DNA from: Rotaria sordida
Taxonomy: Eukaryota > Rotifera > Eurotatoria > Philodinida > Philodinidae
Length of the DNA stretch: 64,000 bases
NCBI GenBank assembly: GCA_905250125.1
Contig: CAJNOL010000315.1
Coordinates: forward strand, 62,001-126,000
Direction of reading: 5' to 3'
In this document: positions 52,001 through 64,000 of the stretch, in pieces
How the letters are laid out: each line of letters opens with the position of its first letter
How positions within the stretch are numbered: position 1 is the first letter of the stretch
Made by a program: the position numbers and the translations under genes
The notes under the pieces: model-generated
Seen by the model: only the letters and a program-made list of their open reading frames with translations
Database searches by the model: none
Told to the model about the DNA's origin: nothing

Positions 52001-52574
52001 TAGTTGTAATATAAATAATTAAGGCATGAAAAACTATTGTATTAAGTTATTATTTTTTTTTCCTCTAAATTGCAATTAAATCTATGAATTAGTTTAGACT
52101 ACTAGTTTTGCTTATTATTATTATTATTATTCTGTTTTTCTTTTATCAATTATTCTAAATATTTGATCATATTAATAGTTAACCTATTCAAATGAAAACC
52201 TTGTCAAATAAATAAACATAAACATAGAATTCATAATATTATGTACATATATATTTCAAACTTTCTAAAATGTCTACTTATTATATCAGTTTCAAAAGAG
52301 AGCACAAACCTGAAAAAGAAAAGAAAAAAAAGAAAAAGAAAAGACAAACATATGAAAGTTATGGTGATAATGACACTATTTGACTTTCAATGTTGAAATG
52401 AAAAAAAGAAAAAAAAATTATTGCAAACACAAACGATACATTTAAAAAAAAAAAAAGAACATGCATAAAGAATCACAGACGAGCAAAAGAAAAAAAAAAC
52501 CAATGAAAAAGCCTATTGACAAAAATTCACCTAGAACATAAAATTATATTTCCTTTGATTGTTATAATTATTTT
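49067..52574. other. Upstream region of LMO7-like gene and 3' flank of K+ channel gene
   Basis: No exon recognised. Holds an ATC microsatellite (about 49291-49325), a TA repeat (about 49615-49631), a CA repeat near 49960, a GA-rich tract (50820-50850) and long AT-rich stretches. The right end should contain the 3' UTR of the K+ channel gene. Confidence 0.5.
49291..49325. repeat. ATC trinucleotide microsatellite
   Basis: About ten ATC units with one interruption, upstream of first exon A of the LMO7-like gene. Confidence 0.85.
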
Positions 52575-55500
52575 TCATCCAGGACCAGTTATATTTCGTT
52601 TAACAAAACCGAAACGTCGAGCAAATCGACGAAATTTTGATAGAATTTCATCTTGCATTAATTTAAATGACATGGCCATAACAATCATACCAAACAAAAG
52701 AAATAATGCACACATTGCTGCTTTACCTGCTTTAGATTCTGTTACTGTACCTTTACCTGGTACAAGATCACCAAAACCAATTGTTGTAAATGTTATAAAA
52801 CAAAAATAAGCTCCATCTAATACATGCCAATTTTCCCATTGAGCAAAAAGTAATGCACCCATTACTATATAAAGTGCAAGTACAGCTAATGTTGCTACAA
52901 TAGGTACATGTCGAGTGTCTTCACCTTCTGACTAAATAAAAATAAAATAAACCAATATGAAAAATTATAAAAGAAAATATTCTTACATCAGGTTGTTCAA
53001 AACTTCGTCTAGTATCATCAGGTAAACAATTTTTTAAACGACCACGACATATTTGTCGATAAAGACAATTAACCATTTTTGAATAACCCGATATGAATGC
53101 ATCAGCCAATAAATCACCTGTATATGTTAAACACATAAACATTAAAGGTATACCAATCATAGCATATATCTATATATAGAAAAAAAATATATATATTTAA
53201 ACTTTTATTTTTTAGAATAAAAATTTTTCAAAAGATAACATAAAAGAAAGTAGGAGAAAGTCTATTCAATTCAGCTATTTTTTTTCTGTTGATATACTAT
53301 TAATAGAACAATGCAAGTACTTTATTGTAATGAATGGCATGATTAGAAAATTTTTTCATTGCATAAGAATTAAAATTTTCTCAAATAGAAAACTTCATGA
53401 GTCTAGTAGTCTTACAAATAGATGCTCCTCCATAGTGGAAGCTAACCATGACCAGACATGTATAGGATAAAATTCTTCTCACTTCGGCTCTCAATGCTGT
53501 ACTATCTCGTACAACATATAACGAATTTTCAAAATTCTAGCTGTTTCAACTAACGAATGTTCTCAGCTTTGATAGATATAAAGAACTAGGCGTAATTGAG
53601 ATCAGCCGTTTTTTTTCTCGGTTAAAAAACAATTAGTGTTGATCAGTAAAAAAATTGAATCTTGGATCCTGTCTAAAAGAATTGATTTCAATCTTGATTA
53701 AAAATCGTCAATCGGTCCTAGTCTCAATAGGACCGTGACCATTTTGCACATATCTATAACGAACTCATTCGGAGATAGTAAAGATATAATTAGATTGTTT
53801 GTTTTTGAAATTGTCTATATGTCTTTAATTATATGTTCATGTAAGAAAAATAGAAAATTAAATTTTATTTTACCATTGTTGCAATTTTTCCTTCTGTTGT
53901 TTTTGGTGTGATATTTCCGTATCCAATTGTTGTAATAACTGTTGCTGAATAAAGCATAGCACTAGAAAATGTCCAAACTTGTACAGTATTTTGTTCTTGT
54001 TGTTGTTCAACACCATATTGATTTTTTTCTTCGGCACCAAAATATTGTAATAATTCATCATCAACATGATGTTTCCATAATCCTTTTTCAACATCTATTT
54101 GCCATCCTTCATTACGTTCATCATGTCGTGATAAACCACCACGCCATAATGCATATTTAAGTTCAAATGTTTGATTTAAAACACGATTAAATTCTCTATA
54201 TGCATGAGTATATAATTGATCAACAAAATGTTGTCGATTTCGTTCTTTTGCTTCTAAGCGTTCTAATTCAAAACGTGATTCGATTGCATCAAATATTAAT
54301 CCACCAAGAATAACATAACCAACAACAAGACCACCTATAATAATATAAATTAATTTCAAATTTTATTTTATTTAGAAAATCTAGTTTCTATAGAAGATTA
54401 TTTATATTACGAGAAAAATAAATGTCTACGATTATTTTTATCTAAGAGCACTTATGGTTATCATCTCCCTTTGGACTAGGAAATTATATTTGACCTGATA
54501 ACATCGGATGATAGTATCAAGTGTCTTGTGTAATTTGAGAGATCATTCAATCTTACTTAATCAATTGTTGAAGAATTTTTCAATTTGAAAACAAATTTTT
54601 TTTGACATACAGAGTCGGAGCGAAGTTCTATACTTTCACCTCATATAACATAGAGTATGAATATTTTTCAACCTGATCTGCTTATGATGCTCTCTTTCTC
54701 TCCATTAAATTAGTACGATTAGTGTTACAATTTTTATCATAGATACTTGAGTATATTTTCTAGCGGTGTTTTTTGATTATTTTCAATTGTAATCGTTTCA
54801 TGCAGAGTTATAAAATTTTTAATGTCACAAACTGGTTTTCTAAATGAAAGTTTATAATAGGCGCTTTCTTTGAGTTAAAAAAAGAGAGTATCTCCAAGTC
54901 ACCTCAAAAAAAAATATCTTACAAAATGCGAATTCGATCATGGTCTATGTTCTAGCTATGATAAAAATTTCAGCTTGATTAGCTTTATCTTTATTGCAAA
55001 CTGGATACGGTTAAAACTGAGGAAGATACCTTTATAAATACATGTAATTTGTCTAAACACTCGTTGTAGACATACATGTGACTTCTGTTAACGAATAAAT
55101 TCGCTTGTTTTGAAGCATTTCAAATAAAATGAAAATGAGACATTAAAACCAATTTAAAAGAAATATATGTTTTATGAAAAAAATTTTTCGAATGTCAACT
55201 TTTGATAAATAGAACTCAAAGAAATTTGTATTTTACCTTTCAGTCTTTTCCAACGAAATGAAAATTAGTAGATATCGAATTAATAATACCGAACTTATCA
55301 ATGTTTGCAATAATACTTCAGACTCATCAAACTTCGAAATAAAAGGATCTCGTCGTATAAAATAGCCATCCTTCATTTGAAAAGTAATCTATAGTGTTTT
55401 GTAGATCAAATTGTAGCGCATCAAACGGTATATAGAAAACTGCTTTTTCATCAAGTTTTTATATTATAAGAAGTCATATACTAGTTAAGGAATATTATCG

Positions 55501-57408
55501 GAATTGTGAATGATATGATCAAATATTAAGACTCAGGATTTCTTCAAACCAATCTAGATCAAATTTTGTTTAAAGTTATTTCAATAGAATCGTGTATACT
55601 CTCACAATAGCTTTTTTCGCATCCAAGATTTTAGCATTTTTACTCGGTTGTGTAATTTTTCGGTTTTATGATGCTTTAAATTCTTCGATACTATTCCTGA
55701 GAGCAAAAGCAATCAATCGTGCAACTTTCTCAGAAATCGTGTGTCATCAAACTCGATATTTCCGATTTCTAGCAACAGAAAAATGTATGAGTTTTGTGAG
55801 AGATACATTTTGAGTGAAAAGATTTCTATCTATTAATAATAAGTTCATAATGTCCCATCGTTTGACACATATGGATCTTTCGAAAATGGCTAAAATATTT
55901 TTCGCTTTCGGATCCCTGGAAGAGGATACAGGAATAGACTATCGCAAAGATTAGTTTTTATTTTATTTCATTCATTACGAATTTAGATTTTCAGTAGCTG
56001 GATGTGATAAGAGTATGGAACTCCATTAGATTAAATATATATTAGGTCTGTTATAAGAATTAAAAATTTTGCATATTCCCGTACTCCTACTTCAGAAGTC
56101 GGAAAGCGAAAAATAATTTTTGTCATATTCGACAGATACATTTAGGTCAAATGATAGAGCATGATAAACTTGTTATTAGTAGATGGAAACTTTTTCACTC
56201 AAAGAGTATTCATTGCAAAACTCGCATACTCTTTTGTTCTTAGGAATCGAAAAATTGGCTTTTTTCACGCATTGATTGCCAGCTTTGACCATGACTCACA
56301 ACAATTCAGAGGACAACCAATTAGTATGTTTATAGACTTTGATGGCATACGGCTTCTAAGAAAGCCGCATGATTGATCGCTTTTGCCCTCAGGCACAGTG
56401 TCGAAGAATTAAAAACATCATAAAACCGAAAAATTACAGAACTGAGTAAAAATGCTAAAATTTTGGATGCGAAAAAAGCTATTATGAGAGTATACACGAT
56501 TCTATTGAAATAACTTTAAACAAAATTTGATACAGATTGTTTTGGAGACATCCTGAGTCTTAATATTTGATCATATTATCCACAATTATGATAGTATTCC
56601 TTGACTGGTATATGATTTCTTATAACATAAATACTTGATGAAAAAGCAATTTCCTATATACTATTCGATGCAACACGAATTGATCTACAAAACGGTATAG
56701 ATTACTTTTCAAATGAAGGATGGTCATTTTATCTTACACGGTTCTTTTCTTTGGCTTTTTTTTTGGTCATTCTGTATGATTCTAAGGGTATTTGCAATCT
56801 TAAATATAACATACCTAAACCAAGTTGACTAAAAGCAACTTTCGATACAGAACGTAGTGCACGTCGAAATTTTTCTTTTCGTGTTTGTTCAACTGATACA
56901 CTATCACCACCTGATTTTGATACTGAAAGATTATCTCGAGAATCAGAAAGAGGTGGAATATTAGCAGAAAGTAAATCTATAATATAAATGATAGAATTCA
57001 TTATTATATTAGAATAAATGAAATATACGTTTATGTTTAGCTGTTGGTAATGGAATGTCTCCTTCTTCATCAAATGATAAAATAGGTGCGTGCATACGTG
57101 CATATTTTGTTTGAGTTGGACGTATTTGTGCTGCATCAGCAGATCGATTGGTAACTTTGAACTAGAATTAATAAATCAAAAAAAAAACTAATATAAAAAT
57201 GAAAACAATAAAAATAAGTCACATGAATATCATTATTCGATTGTGACTGATATTTAATTGAATAGATAGAAGATGTTTCAGTTGTAAGATCACATAAAGA
57301 TACATAACCACGATGAGAAGAAATAGAAGAATCTGGTAATGATAAATTTATTTTTGATTGAAAAGATTGCCGATATATTTTTTTGCATGGATTGAAACTA
57401 AAGCGCAT
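52575..57408 (-). CDS. Two-pore-domain (K2P/TWK) potassium channel
   Basis: Plasma-membrane background K+ channel. Predicted 493 residues with first exon 1: exons 57408-57223, 57161-57029, 56976-56815, 54334-53874, 53169-52987, 52931-52575, phases consistent. A long cytoplasmic N-terminus is rich in Ser and basic residues. M1 starts near 161 (GGLVVGYVILGGLIF), followed by a helical extracellular cap. Pore 1 has the filter TTIGYGN (GYG at 298-300). M2 is IYAMIGIPLMFMCL. M3 is IVATLAVLALYIVMGALLF. Pore 2 has TTIGFGD (GFG 427-429) followed by LVPG, and M4 is FLLFGMIVMAMSF. The C-terminal tail is short and basic. This is the standard K2P layout; the closest named group appears to be invertebrate TWK channels. 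An NQT glycosylation site lies in the cap. Several further first exons lie upstream (separate entries). Confidence 0.95.
55354..56745. repeat. 1.4-kb imperfect palindrome (foldback element) in K2P intron
   Basis: Left arm about 55354-55870 and right arm about 56145-56745 are reverse complements over roughly 500 bases, at high identity in the stretch around 55570-55670 (for example GAATCGTGTATACTCTCA and GCTTTTTTCGCATCCAA). The spacer is about 280 bases. Open frames inside (55592-55813, 56161-56376) lie in the arms and look incidental. It fills most of the 2.5-kb intron 54335-56814. Outer sequence resembles the flank of the SOAT-intron palindrome. Confidence 0.85.
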
Positions 57409-58218
57409 GATTCCTGATTTTGATTATTTAAAGCTTCATTTAAAATTTACGCGTGAAAAACAATAATAGAAAAATAGGTTTTTTTTTGCTATTCAACTTG
57501 AATATTTTAAAAAAGAAATGAGTATAAAAGGTTTCTTCTTTGTCACTGACAGCAGTTTCATTTTTACAAATGCAATATATAGGATAATACTAATTTCTAT
57601 ATAGAAGAAAAGGTTACGTAAATATACATTACTTTATAGTTCGACTAGGAAAATAATAACAGGTGAAAATACACAAACTAATATATAAGAACTTTGATTT
57701 GATAAACAATATACAAGTGTTTTTCTTTTACTGCTTTCTCTCTCTCTCTCTTTTTATGATTCTTTTCTCTTTTTAATAATCATTTCATATTATCATTATT
57801 TGTTTATTATTCTTATGTACATAAGTTTGTACGCCTCCAATCATTGACTGCATTCCATCTGTCATCAATTCGGCTTGTATTGACGACGCTTATTGTATAT
57901 AAGACAACTGTCTCCGTAAGTGGAGTAGGTATGACAGTATGCGAACAAATATGAATATCTCATTCATAGAAAGTTTTTTTTAGATAAAGTGTATGTGTAT
58001 ATATAATAGATATAAATATAAATAATACTGTCGAATACCTCCTATCGATTCTGTCATCATTCAACTATTAAGAAAAATATTCGATTGATAGAATTGTTGA
58101 AAAAAAGATAATTCGTGTTAAATACACTTGTTTATATCTTATATTGAGAAAAAAAAGCCAACTTTTTTTAAATTTCTAATATTTTAATAATCGAATGAGA
58201 TTAAGAAATACTTTCTAC

Positions 58219-58428
58219 CTTAGTAGTCTCATGAATTTTGTCATCATGTTCATCATCATCTTCATTATTATCACTATCAATATTTCGAATATCCTCAGAA
58301 GGTCGTTGGCTTGTTTTACGACGTTGTTGGTAAGTATGACGAGCAGATGTATTATGAATACTGGTTATACTTGAATGTTTGACTGTTGAACTTGAAAGTC
58401 GCTTTGCATGTAGCCTCGTGGCAATCAT
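58219..58428 (-). CDS. Candidate alternative first exon 2 of the K2P gene
   Basis: ATG-started frame of 70 codons (begins MIATRLHAKRLSSS, ends DDKIHETTK) ending at a GTAGAA donor in phase 0, the phase required by the shared acceptor at 57161 (next residues FKVTNRS). The encoded segment is hydrophilic, with a basic first half and a Glu/Asp-rich second half, suitable for a cytoplasmic channel N-terminus. The frame is not low-complexity apart from the acidic run. It could instead belong to another gene, but no other gene lies on this strand between here and the channel. Confidence 0.5.
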
Positions 58429-59841
58429 TGCAATCGGCGACGGTAATCATACTTCTATTCCTGTTCTACTGTTATATATATATATATATATATATGTTGA
58501 GTCTCTAGCTCACAAGTTGTTGTTTTCGGCACGAATAGGGACGTTGTCGTACTACACCCAATGATTATTCTGTTGAGACAACGACCAAGACACAGCAAAA
58601 ATGAAGAAAACCAAGGAGGAGGAGAAGAAGAGGGAGAGATAGAGAGACGAAGAAGGGTAATAGATAGGAGGAAAACAACATTGAGTCGTCCTCCACGGTG
58701 ACGGCCGTCGGATAAGATGATGATATATCAAACTTGTAGACAGATGCATACTCAATTGGATTCTCCTGTCGTTTTGGTTTGAAGTCAAAATGAGAAATTC
58801 CTATCATATTGACTATAGAAATAATCTAATTTTACAATCAAGACATCGATCAGTAGAAAATGCTACTGTTGCCGAATGACTTTTAATATAAACATTTGTT
58901 CTCTTTTTTTCTCTTTTTCTTGATTTGACTGTCATATTCGTTACTGTCGAAAATGACAAGAAAAATCATATACATATCGATAGATATACATACATGCTCA
59001 TGAGAACTCATTATAGTAAACATAACTTAATAGAGTTTATTAGAAAAGCAATTAATGATGATTGAATAACCTATATAATTAACTATATTTCGCCTTCCTT
59101 TAAATTATTTAATGTCAATCGTTTTTTATATTTGTTTTTAAAACAAAAAAAAAATAGAAAAACAATTCATATATACATGTATATAAGTAATCAGTATTTT
59201 GGTAGGCCGTAGGCTATTGATTATATTTGATCTAGTGCAGGAAAAAGAAAACGATTGAGATAAGCATTGACGCATAGAGATCAGCTGGTATAGGAAGCAT
59301 GTCAAGGCACATATAAAAAGAAAGAAACATACTCTACGAGTAATTATATCATGGACAACGCAATGAGATAAGTATATTTTCCGCCTGATGGAGTGAGTAT
59401 CAGAACCAACAACGATACGCCTAAGAAAATCCAGTATATAGACATATAAATATCAAACAACCGATGGCAACGATTTGTCATTATGAATAATAAAGTAATA
59501 TAATCCACTGTTATATATATATGAAATTTCAATAATACAATTATTCGATATTTACGTAAATTTAATTTTTTTTGTTCAATCAATTAAGATGAATAAATCA
59601 TCTATTATTAATTTTAGGTATTTTTGTTCTATTTTGTTAATTATTTAATAATTATATTTTCAAATAAAACCAAGTTTTCTTTATATTGAAGACGATAAGC
59701 AGCAGGAAATCAATAGGCGTATTTTAGCAAGTGTAATAATGACATTCCAGATTGACGGGAATTCATTTCCGTTATATTTAAACATACCTTTGCTGTCAAA
59801 TGAAATTCATGAAATACATGCAATTGTAAGGAAGGACATAA

Positions 59842-59846
59842 TAATG

Positions 59847-59889
<43 letters not shown>
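59842..59889. repeat. AAT/ATT trinucleotide microsatellite
   Basis: About 16 near-perfect repeats. It makes a poly-Tyr run in one minus-strand frame, which is therefore not evidence of a gene. Confidence 0.9.
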
Positions 59890-59890
<1 letters not shown>

Positions 59891-60097
59891 CGAAGAAGGA
59901 CGTCATTAAGACAACATACACGAACTCAATCGATAATTTTTTTCTTCTTTCCCTCCCTAAAGAAGTATCTGACATGATTGATAGTGTTCGGTAATCAAAG
60001 ACATAATCCTTAAGATTCACTTCATTTCTACTTATACCAAGCAATGTAGTTACTGTTAATTTACTTAATTGATTGTTAGAAATATTTATATTCTTAC

Positions 60098-60142
60098 TTT
60101 TTTCTGATGTTGTCGTTTAGCACGATGGTGACCGAGCAGCAT
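60098..60142 (-). CDS. Candidate alternative first exon 3 of the K2P gene
   Basis: A 15-codon frame MLLGHHRAKRQHQKK followed by a GTAAGA donor, phase 0. Short and strongly basic. Its length makes chance occurrence quite possible; support comes from sharing strand, phase and character with the other upstream starts. Confidence 0.35.
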
Positions 60143-60601
60143 GATCTTATTTATATATAATGATACTCATTATATTCATACTTAAACGAATTGATTTGTA
60201 ACACGATACGTATATATATATATATATATATAAAACTTAATTGCTTGCTGTTGTTATTATTATTGTTGTTGAGCAAGTGACATTTCTTCTCGAATTTCAA
60301 TAATCATCATTCCATCATTCGGTTAGTGTCTGTTGTCTTTTTTTCTTCTCGGGCTTTTTTTGGTTCTTTTTTGTTCACAATTTGCTTAGTAATGATTTTT
60401 CATGCGTTCGCTCGTTCAATCGTTGTCGTTATTAAATAGCCATTTGAACTATATATATATATATTGGTATCGTGTTTAGCTGTTTGAGCTTCTCAATAAG
60501 TAAGTGCTTCGGGAAGCAAGGGCAAGGCAAAGATTTAATAAAATTAGCAATAATGGATGAAACAGAATAAAATCGGTTATTTAGTTTAAGGAAAAAAATT
60601 G

Positions 60602-60627
60602 TATATATATATATATATATATATATA
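60602..60627. repeat. TA dinucleotide microsatellite
   Basis: About 13 TA units. Similar TA runs occur at about 44393-44414, 58473-58494, 60210-60232 and 63585-63614. Confidence 0.9.
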
Positions 60628-61947
60628 AACAGAGATCGAAAGAAATATTTATGTACTATGTAATAGAATAAATACATGAATACCAATTATGTGTAAAAGA
60701 AGTTTTGTTGCTCTTCGAAATTATACAACAACATCACATGCAAATTCTTAGTTAGTAACCTACTCTGTTACTAAATAAGAGAATAAAAGTCCAAGGAATG
60801 GAATGTCATTGTAGTTAGAATAATATGATCTATGTTGAAACTGAATAGGCAAGTTAAGAAAATAAATGTACTCATTTATTGAGCAATTCAATCGACTATG
60901 ATGACAAGAACGACTACAATGGATTATCATCTTATTAATGAAATAGCATACAATAATAATAATAGTAGAAATATGTTTTTTTTTTTTGTTCTTTACTGTA
61001 GTTTATTATAAAATGACATTGAGTAAATGAGAAAAGACAAAGAATAATAGAAATACTGAAAAATAAATAAATAAATACTGATAAATAGCTTGCAATTACA
61101 AAACACAATCATTCATTTTGTTTCTAATATATCCAGTTATATAATTAATTGATAAAATGACGTATAAATCTATCTACATTAAGACAAAAAAAAAAGTAAC
61201 TCAAAATTTGAACATCTATTTTAATAAATGAATTCAATATGAAGAAAATACTTATACAAAACAGATAAATATTTTTCTTTGATAGATACAATGAATTCTT
61301 GAAAAAAGAAGAAACAGAAATTCTCCTTTTCCGTTTCTAAGATTACTCTAACATAATTAGGATGCCCTTCAGTTGTCAATAACAAACGCATAAATACGAA
61401 TATCTATCGAAATTATAATTGAATTTTCTAGTTTTATGAAGACATTCTTATATACAAGTAATACACATAATGTTATCATATTGAACAATTCACTGAAGCT
61501 AAGATACTCTTAACTAGTATTTACTAATAACAACAAAAAAATATTACTTCTGTTTATTAATTTTACATCTTATTCGTAACTAATACTTAAGATTCATTTT
61601 TACGAATATAATCTATTAAAATATTTATAGAGGTATTTGATAATGAAGAGTGACCAACACATACAAGTTTTCGTATTTTTATTTCTAAATTGATAAAAGA
61701 GTATTTAAATTTTTATATCCAAAAAAAAAAGAAAAATTCATATCAATCAAAATTTTCTAATTCATTCTTTCAAATATGACTCTTTATAGAAGAGGTTATA
61801 ATAATCTATAATCGTTTAATCGAACAATTAGAAAAAACAAAATTCACCTCCTATATACATATATATATAAATGTTTTTCTTTATTGATCTTCTTTTATAT
61901 TAACATATGTTTTTTATATATAAACAGTTTAGAACAACAACAAATAC

Positions 61948-61995
61948 CTTTTTATTCGCCTTAGGCTGTATAAGACGAGTAGTAACTAATGCCAT
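61948..61995 (-). CDS. Candidate alternative first exon 4 of the K2P gene
   Basis: A 16-codon frame MALVTTRLIQPKANKK followed by a GTATTT donor, phase 0. Basic end similar to candidate 3 (both end KK). Weak on its own; listed as part of the series. Confidence 0.35.
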
Positions 61996-62225
61996 AATAT
62001 CTGTCTTAATATTGTAAATATCACATTAAATATCTTCTAACATTTTTATTCATGGTACCCAACTGACAATACTCATAAAATCAGGTTTTTTTTCTTCTTT
62101 AACCTATAGGCATAGGCAATCTTTCATACTGATTATTGAACGTCATTTGTACCCGATAAAATTATAAATATTTACACAAAAAACAAAAACATCATGAATG
62201 ACTACAAAATTTTGTTTTAAATTAC

Positions 62226-62414
62226 CTGTCGTTTATCATAATCGGAAGATGATCGATGTCTTCTTACATGAAATAAACGTTCAAATGGCGGTTTTCCGTG
62301 ATAGAATTGTAATCCATGATGTCGTAAATGAGAGTCTTTATGCTCTTGATTTGTTGTAAGATCTGAAGGTGTTATATTTTCAGGATCACGTCGCCAACGA
62401 AAAATATGAAACAT
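62226..62414 (-). CDS. Candidate alternative first exon 5 of the K2P gene
   Basis: ATG-started frame of 63 codons (begins MFHIFRWRRDPENI, ends SSSDYDKRQ) closed by a GTAATT donor in phase 0. Amino-acid composition is balanced and protein-like, rich in Arg and His, with no repeat. It lies about 5 kb upstream of the shared acceptor at 57161 on the same strand. It may be the distal promoter's exon or the first exon of an unrelated gene. Confidence 0.5.
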
Positions 62415-63582
62415 TTTTTGTCAGGATTCTATTTCAATATTATATAATGTAGATGTATATAAAAGATATATATGCTATCGATTGTTGCTTGTGCAAGGAA
62501 TAACAAACGATGAAAGATGAAAAACAAAATAGAACGATTCAAGAATGTATGTGCGTCAATTAATTGCAAGTACTATTGTCATTTCCTTTCTAGAATACGT
62601 TTTCTTCTTATTTTTTATCAAAATAGGCGTATCAAAGATAAGACAGATAAAAAAAAAAAAATGCAAAGAGCATCTTTAGAAAATCATGCCATAGGATGAA
62701 TATGCTCTTTTAACATGTTATATATTTATTGATCGGCGAGAGGCGGCGACCTTTTTTTTTCGGATGGCGTGCGTACGTGCTCACTGCTGTGAAGATTATA
62801 TGTGAAGTACTGTTGACTATGAAAATCTATTATCAGTAGCGAACAGACATTCGATGTTATTATCATACCCAAAAATACGACGACAAAAGTATCGCACTCG
62901 TTAGTAGCATGCGTCAAAACGATTTATATATTTACTAGTATATTATTCGCTATAACGCATAAGAGTTAAAAACAAGCATAATGATTTATATAATCTGTAG
63001 ACAAAAAGACACCATTTGGTTGTTGTGAATTATATCTTTTGTCACATTATAGTCAATGTAATTAGCCTATTCTTTTGTCAGATATAAATAATTCAGTTCT
63101 ACCAAAGAATTGCTTATGATGAAGTTCCAAGGGCGAAAAAGTTGTTTTCTTTTCTAACTTTTTCATTAATTTTAAATTTTAAAAATATAATTTATTGGAA
63201 TAAGGTTTGATTCTTTTGAATGTCTTTTGCTTTGATTTTAAGTATTTTCTTATAACTTAAGCATCTGATTGTCAATCAAAGATGATTCGTACATTTAAAG
63301 ACGGATGTCTACCATAATAATTACAAGAAAGTGATGTTTCCGATTAATCTGATTTTTCTGAAGTTTTTGATTATAGTAATTTCCTTTTAATGCAAATTGA
63401 CAGAAAATTTTAAAAAAATCAAGTATCTACCCTCAATTTTTTAATCAAGAAACATCTAATGTCAGCTCTTTCTTCTTGGCAAATTTTCTTCAATACATAC
63501 TGACGATCTGTTGATAAAAATAGACTTTTGAATAAGATATCTACACTTATCATCAAATCAATTTTCTTTCTCTCCTTATATG

Positions 63583-63615
<33 letters not shown>

Positions 63616-64000
63616 CAAGAGAGATAGATTTGGTATGCATATTATAAGTGATAATGCTTAGATTCGAAAGGATAAGTTTTAAATATTAGTTTTCTTACAA
63701 AAACACTTTCGTAGAACTTCAAAAATATTTTTCGAAGAAAAACTATAGTGAGTGTAAGTTTTAAGTCAAGGTTTTACGATTGCCCTACCCTCTCCTCGCT
63801 TCATAGCAGTGTGGTGGGGGATGGAGATAGAAAGACTAACGAGCATTAGGTACACTTTCATAGCAATCGAGAAAAACAGGTCCGTTAACAACCAAAGAAG
63901 TTGCGGAAAAGCATAAGCAACAAGATCTACGATGTTCTAGAAAATTCTAGAACACTCCAAAGCCTTTCTTGAAATTCGAATAGCTGCAATACATTTGTGA
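62415..64000. other. Right end of window, no firm gene
   Basis: Contains two minus-strand open frames (62726-62917 and 63432-63640). The second ends in AGG followed by GTAGAT in phase 0 and might be one more channel first exon, but part of its frame is a TA microsatellite (about 63585-63614). No domain is recognised in either. Confidence 0.35.

Noticed and set aside
55592..56376. Open frames within the K2P-intron palindrome, considered as transposase pieces
   Set aside because: They fall in the inverted arms, have no transposase motif and the two arms carry different interruptions.
59796..60044. Minus-strand 82-codon frame with a poly-Tyr run
   Set aside because: Much of it is the AAT microsatellite. 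The AAG|GTATGT donor at its end lies in a frame without an upstream ATG, so I did not count it as another channel first exon.
63432..63640. Possible sixth K2P first exon ending AGG|GTAGAT in phase 0
   Set aside because: The frame passes through a TA microsatellite giving Tyr-Ile repeats and is remote; kept only as a note.
1..64000. tRNA, rRNA and CRISPR features
   Set aside because: I looked for tRNA B-box-like and rRNA-like sequence and for regular spaced direct repeats and saw none; a dedicated search could still find a tRNA.

Overview
The window looks like nuclear DNA of an invertebrate animal. It is very AT-rich, with many homopolymer runs and microsatellites. Its genes have GT-AG introns, many of them only 45-80 bases long, and encode animal-specific proteins (a labial-class Hox protein, a Gbx-class homeodomain protein, TRIM71/LIN-41, a two-pore K+ channel, an LMO7-type PDZ-LIM protein). 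Short introns, CAA-rich coding runs and AT richness fit a small-genome spiralian such as a bdelloid rotifer, but that placement is a guess from style. All exon models were built by eye from splice signals, reading phase and protein family resemblance.

Layout, left to right: 5'-truncated RTE-type LINE copy with target-site duplication (1424-1584); Hox1/labial gene, minus strand, 5 exons (3376-5089); secreted protein with 16 full EGF domains, plus strand, 24 exons (7350-15038), whose introns hold a hAT-type MITE and foldback elements; TRIM71/LIN-41-like gene, minus, 3 exons (16618-19787); sterol O-acyltransferase gene, minus, 14 exons (22063-28740); LSM14/Trailer-hitch gene, plus, 5 exons (30287-32105); Gbx-like homeobox gene, plus, 2 exons (35620-36152); LMO7/Smallish-like PDZ-LIM gene, minus, with two candidate first exons (41775-49066); two-pore potassium channel gene, minus, 6-exon core (52575-57408), preceded by four more candidate first exons spread to 62414.

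The genes do not form one pathway. Two encode mRNA regulators (TRIM71 and LSM14) and two encode developmental homeodomain transcription factors. The Hox1-Gbx proximity (about 31 kb) recalls the ancestral linkage of Gbx with Hox. The most interesting points are: (i) up to five interchangeable phase-0 first exons for the K+ channel, (ii) the Hox1-Gbx linkage, (iii) a Gbx homeodomain with Trp instead of Phe at position 49, (iv) a family of large imperfect palindromes in introns, and (v) two mobile-element insertions with intact target-site duplications.
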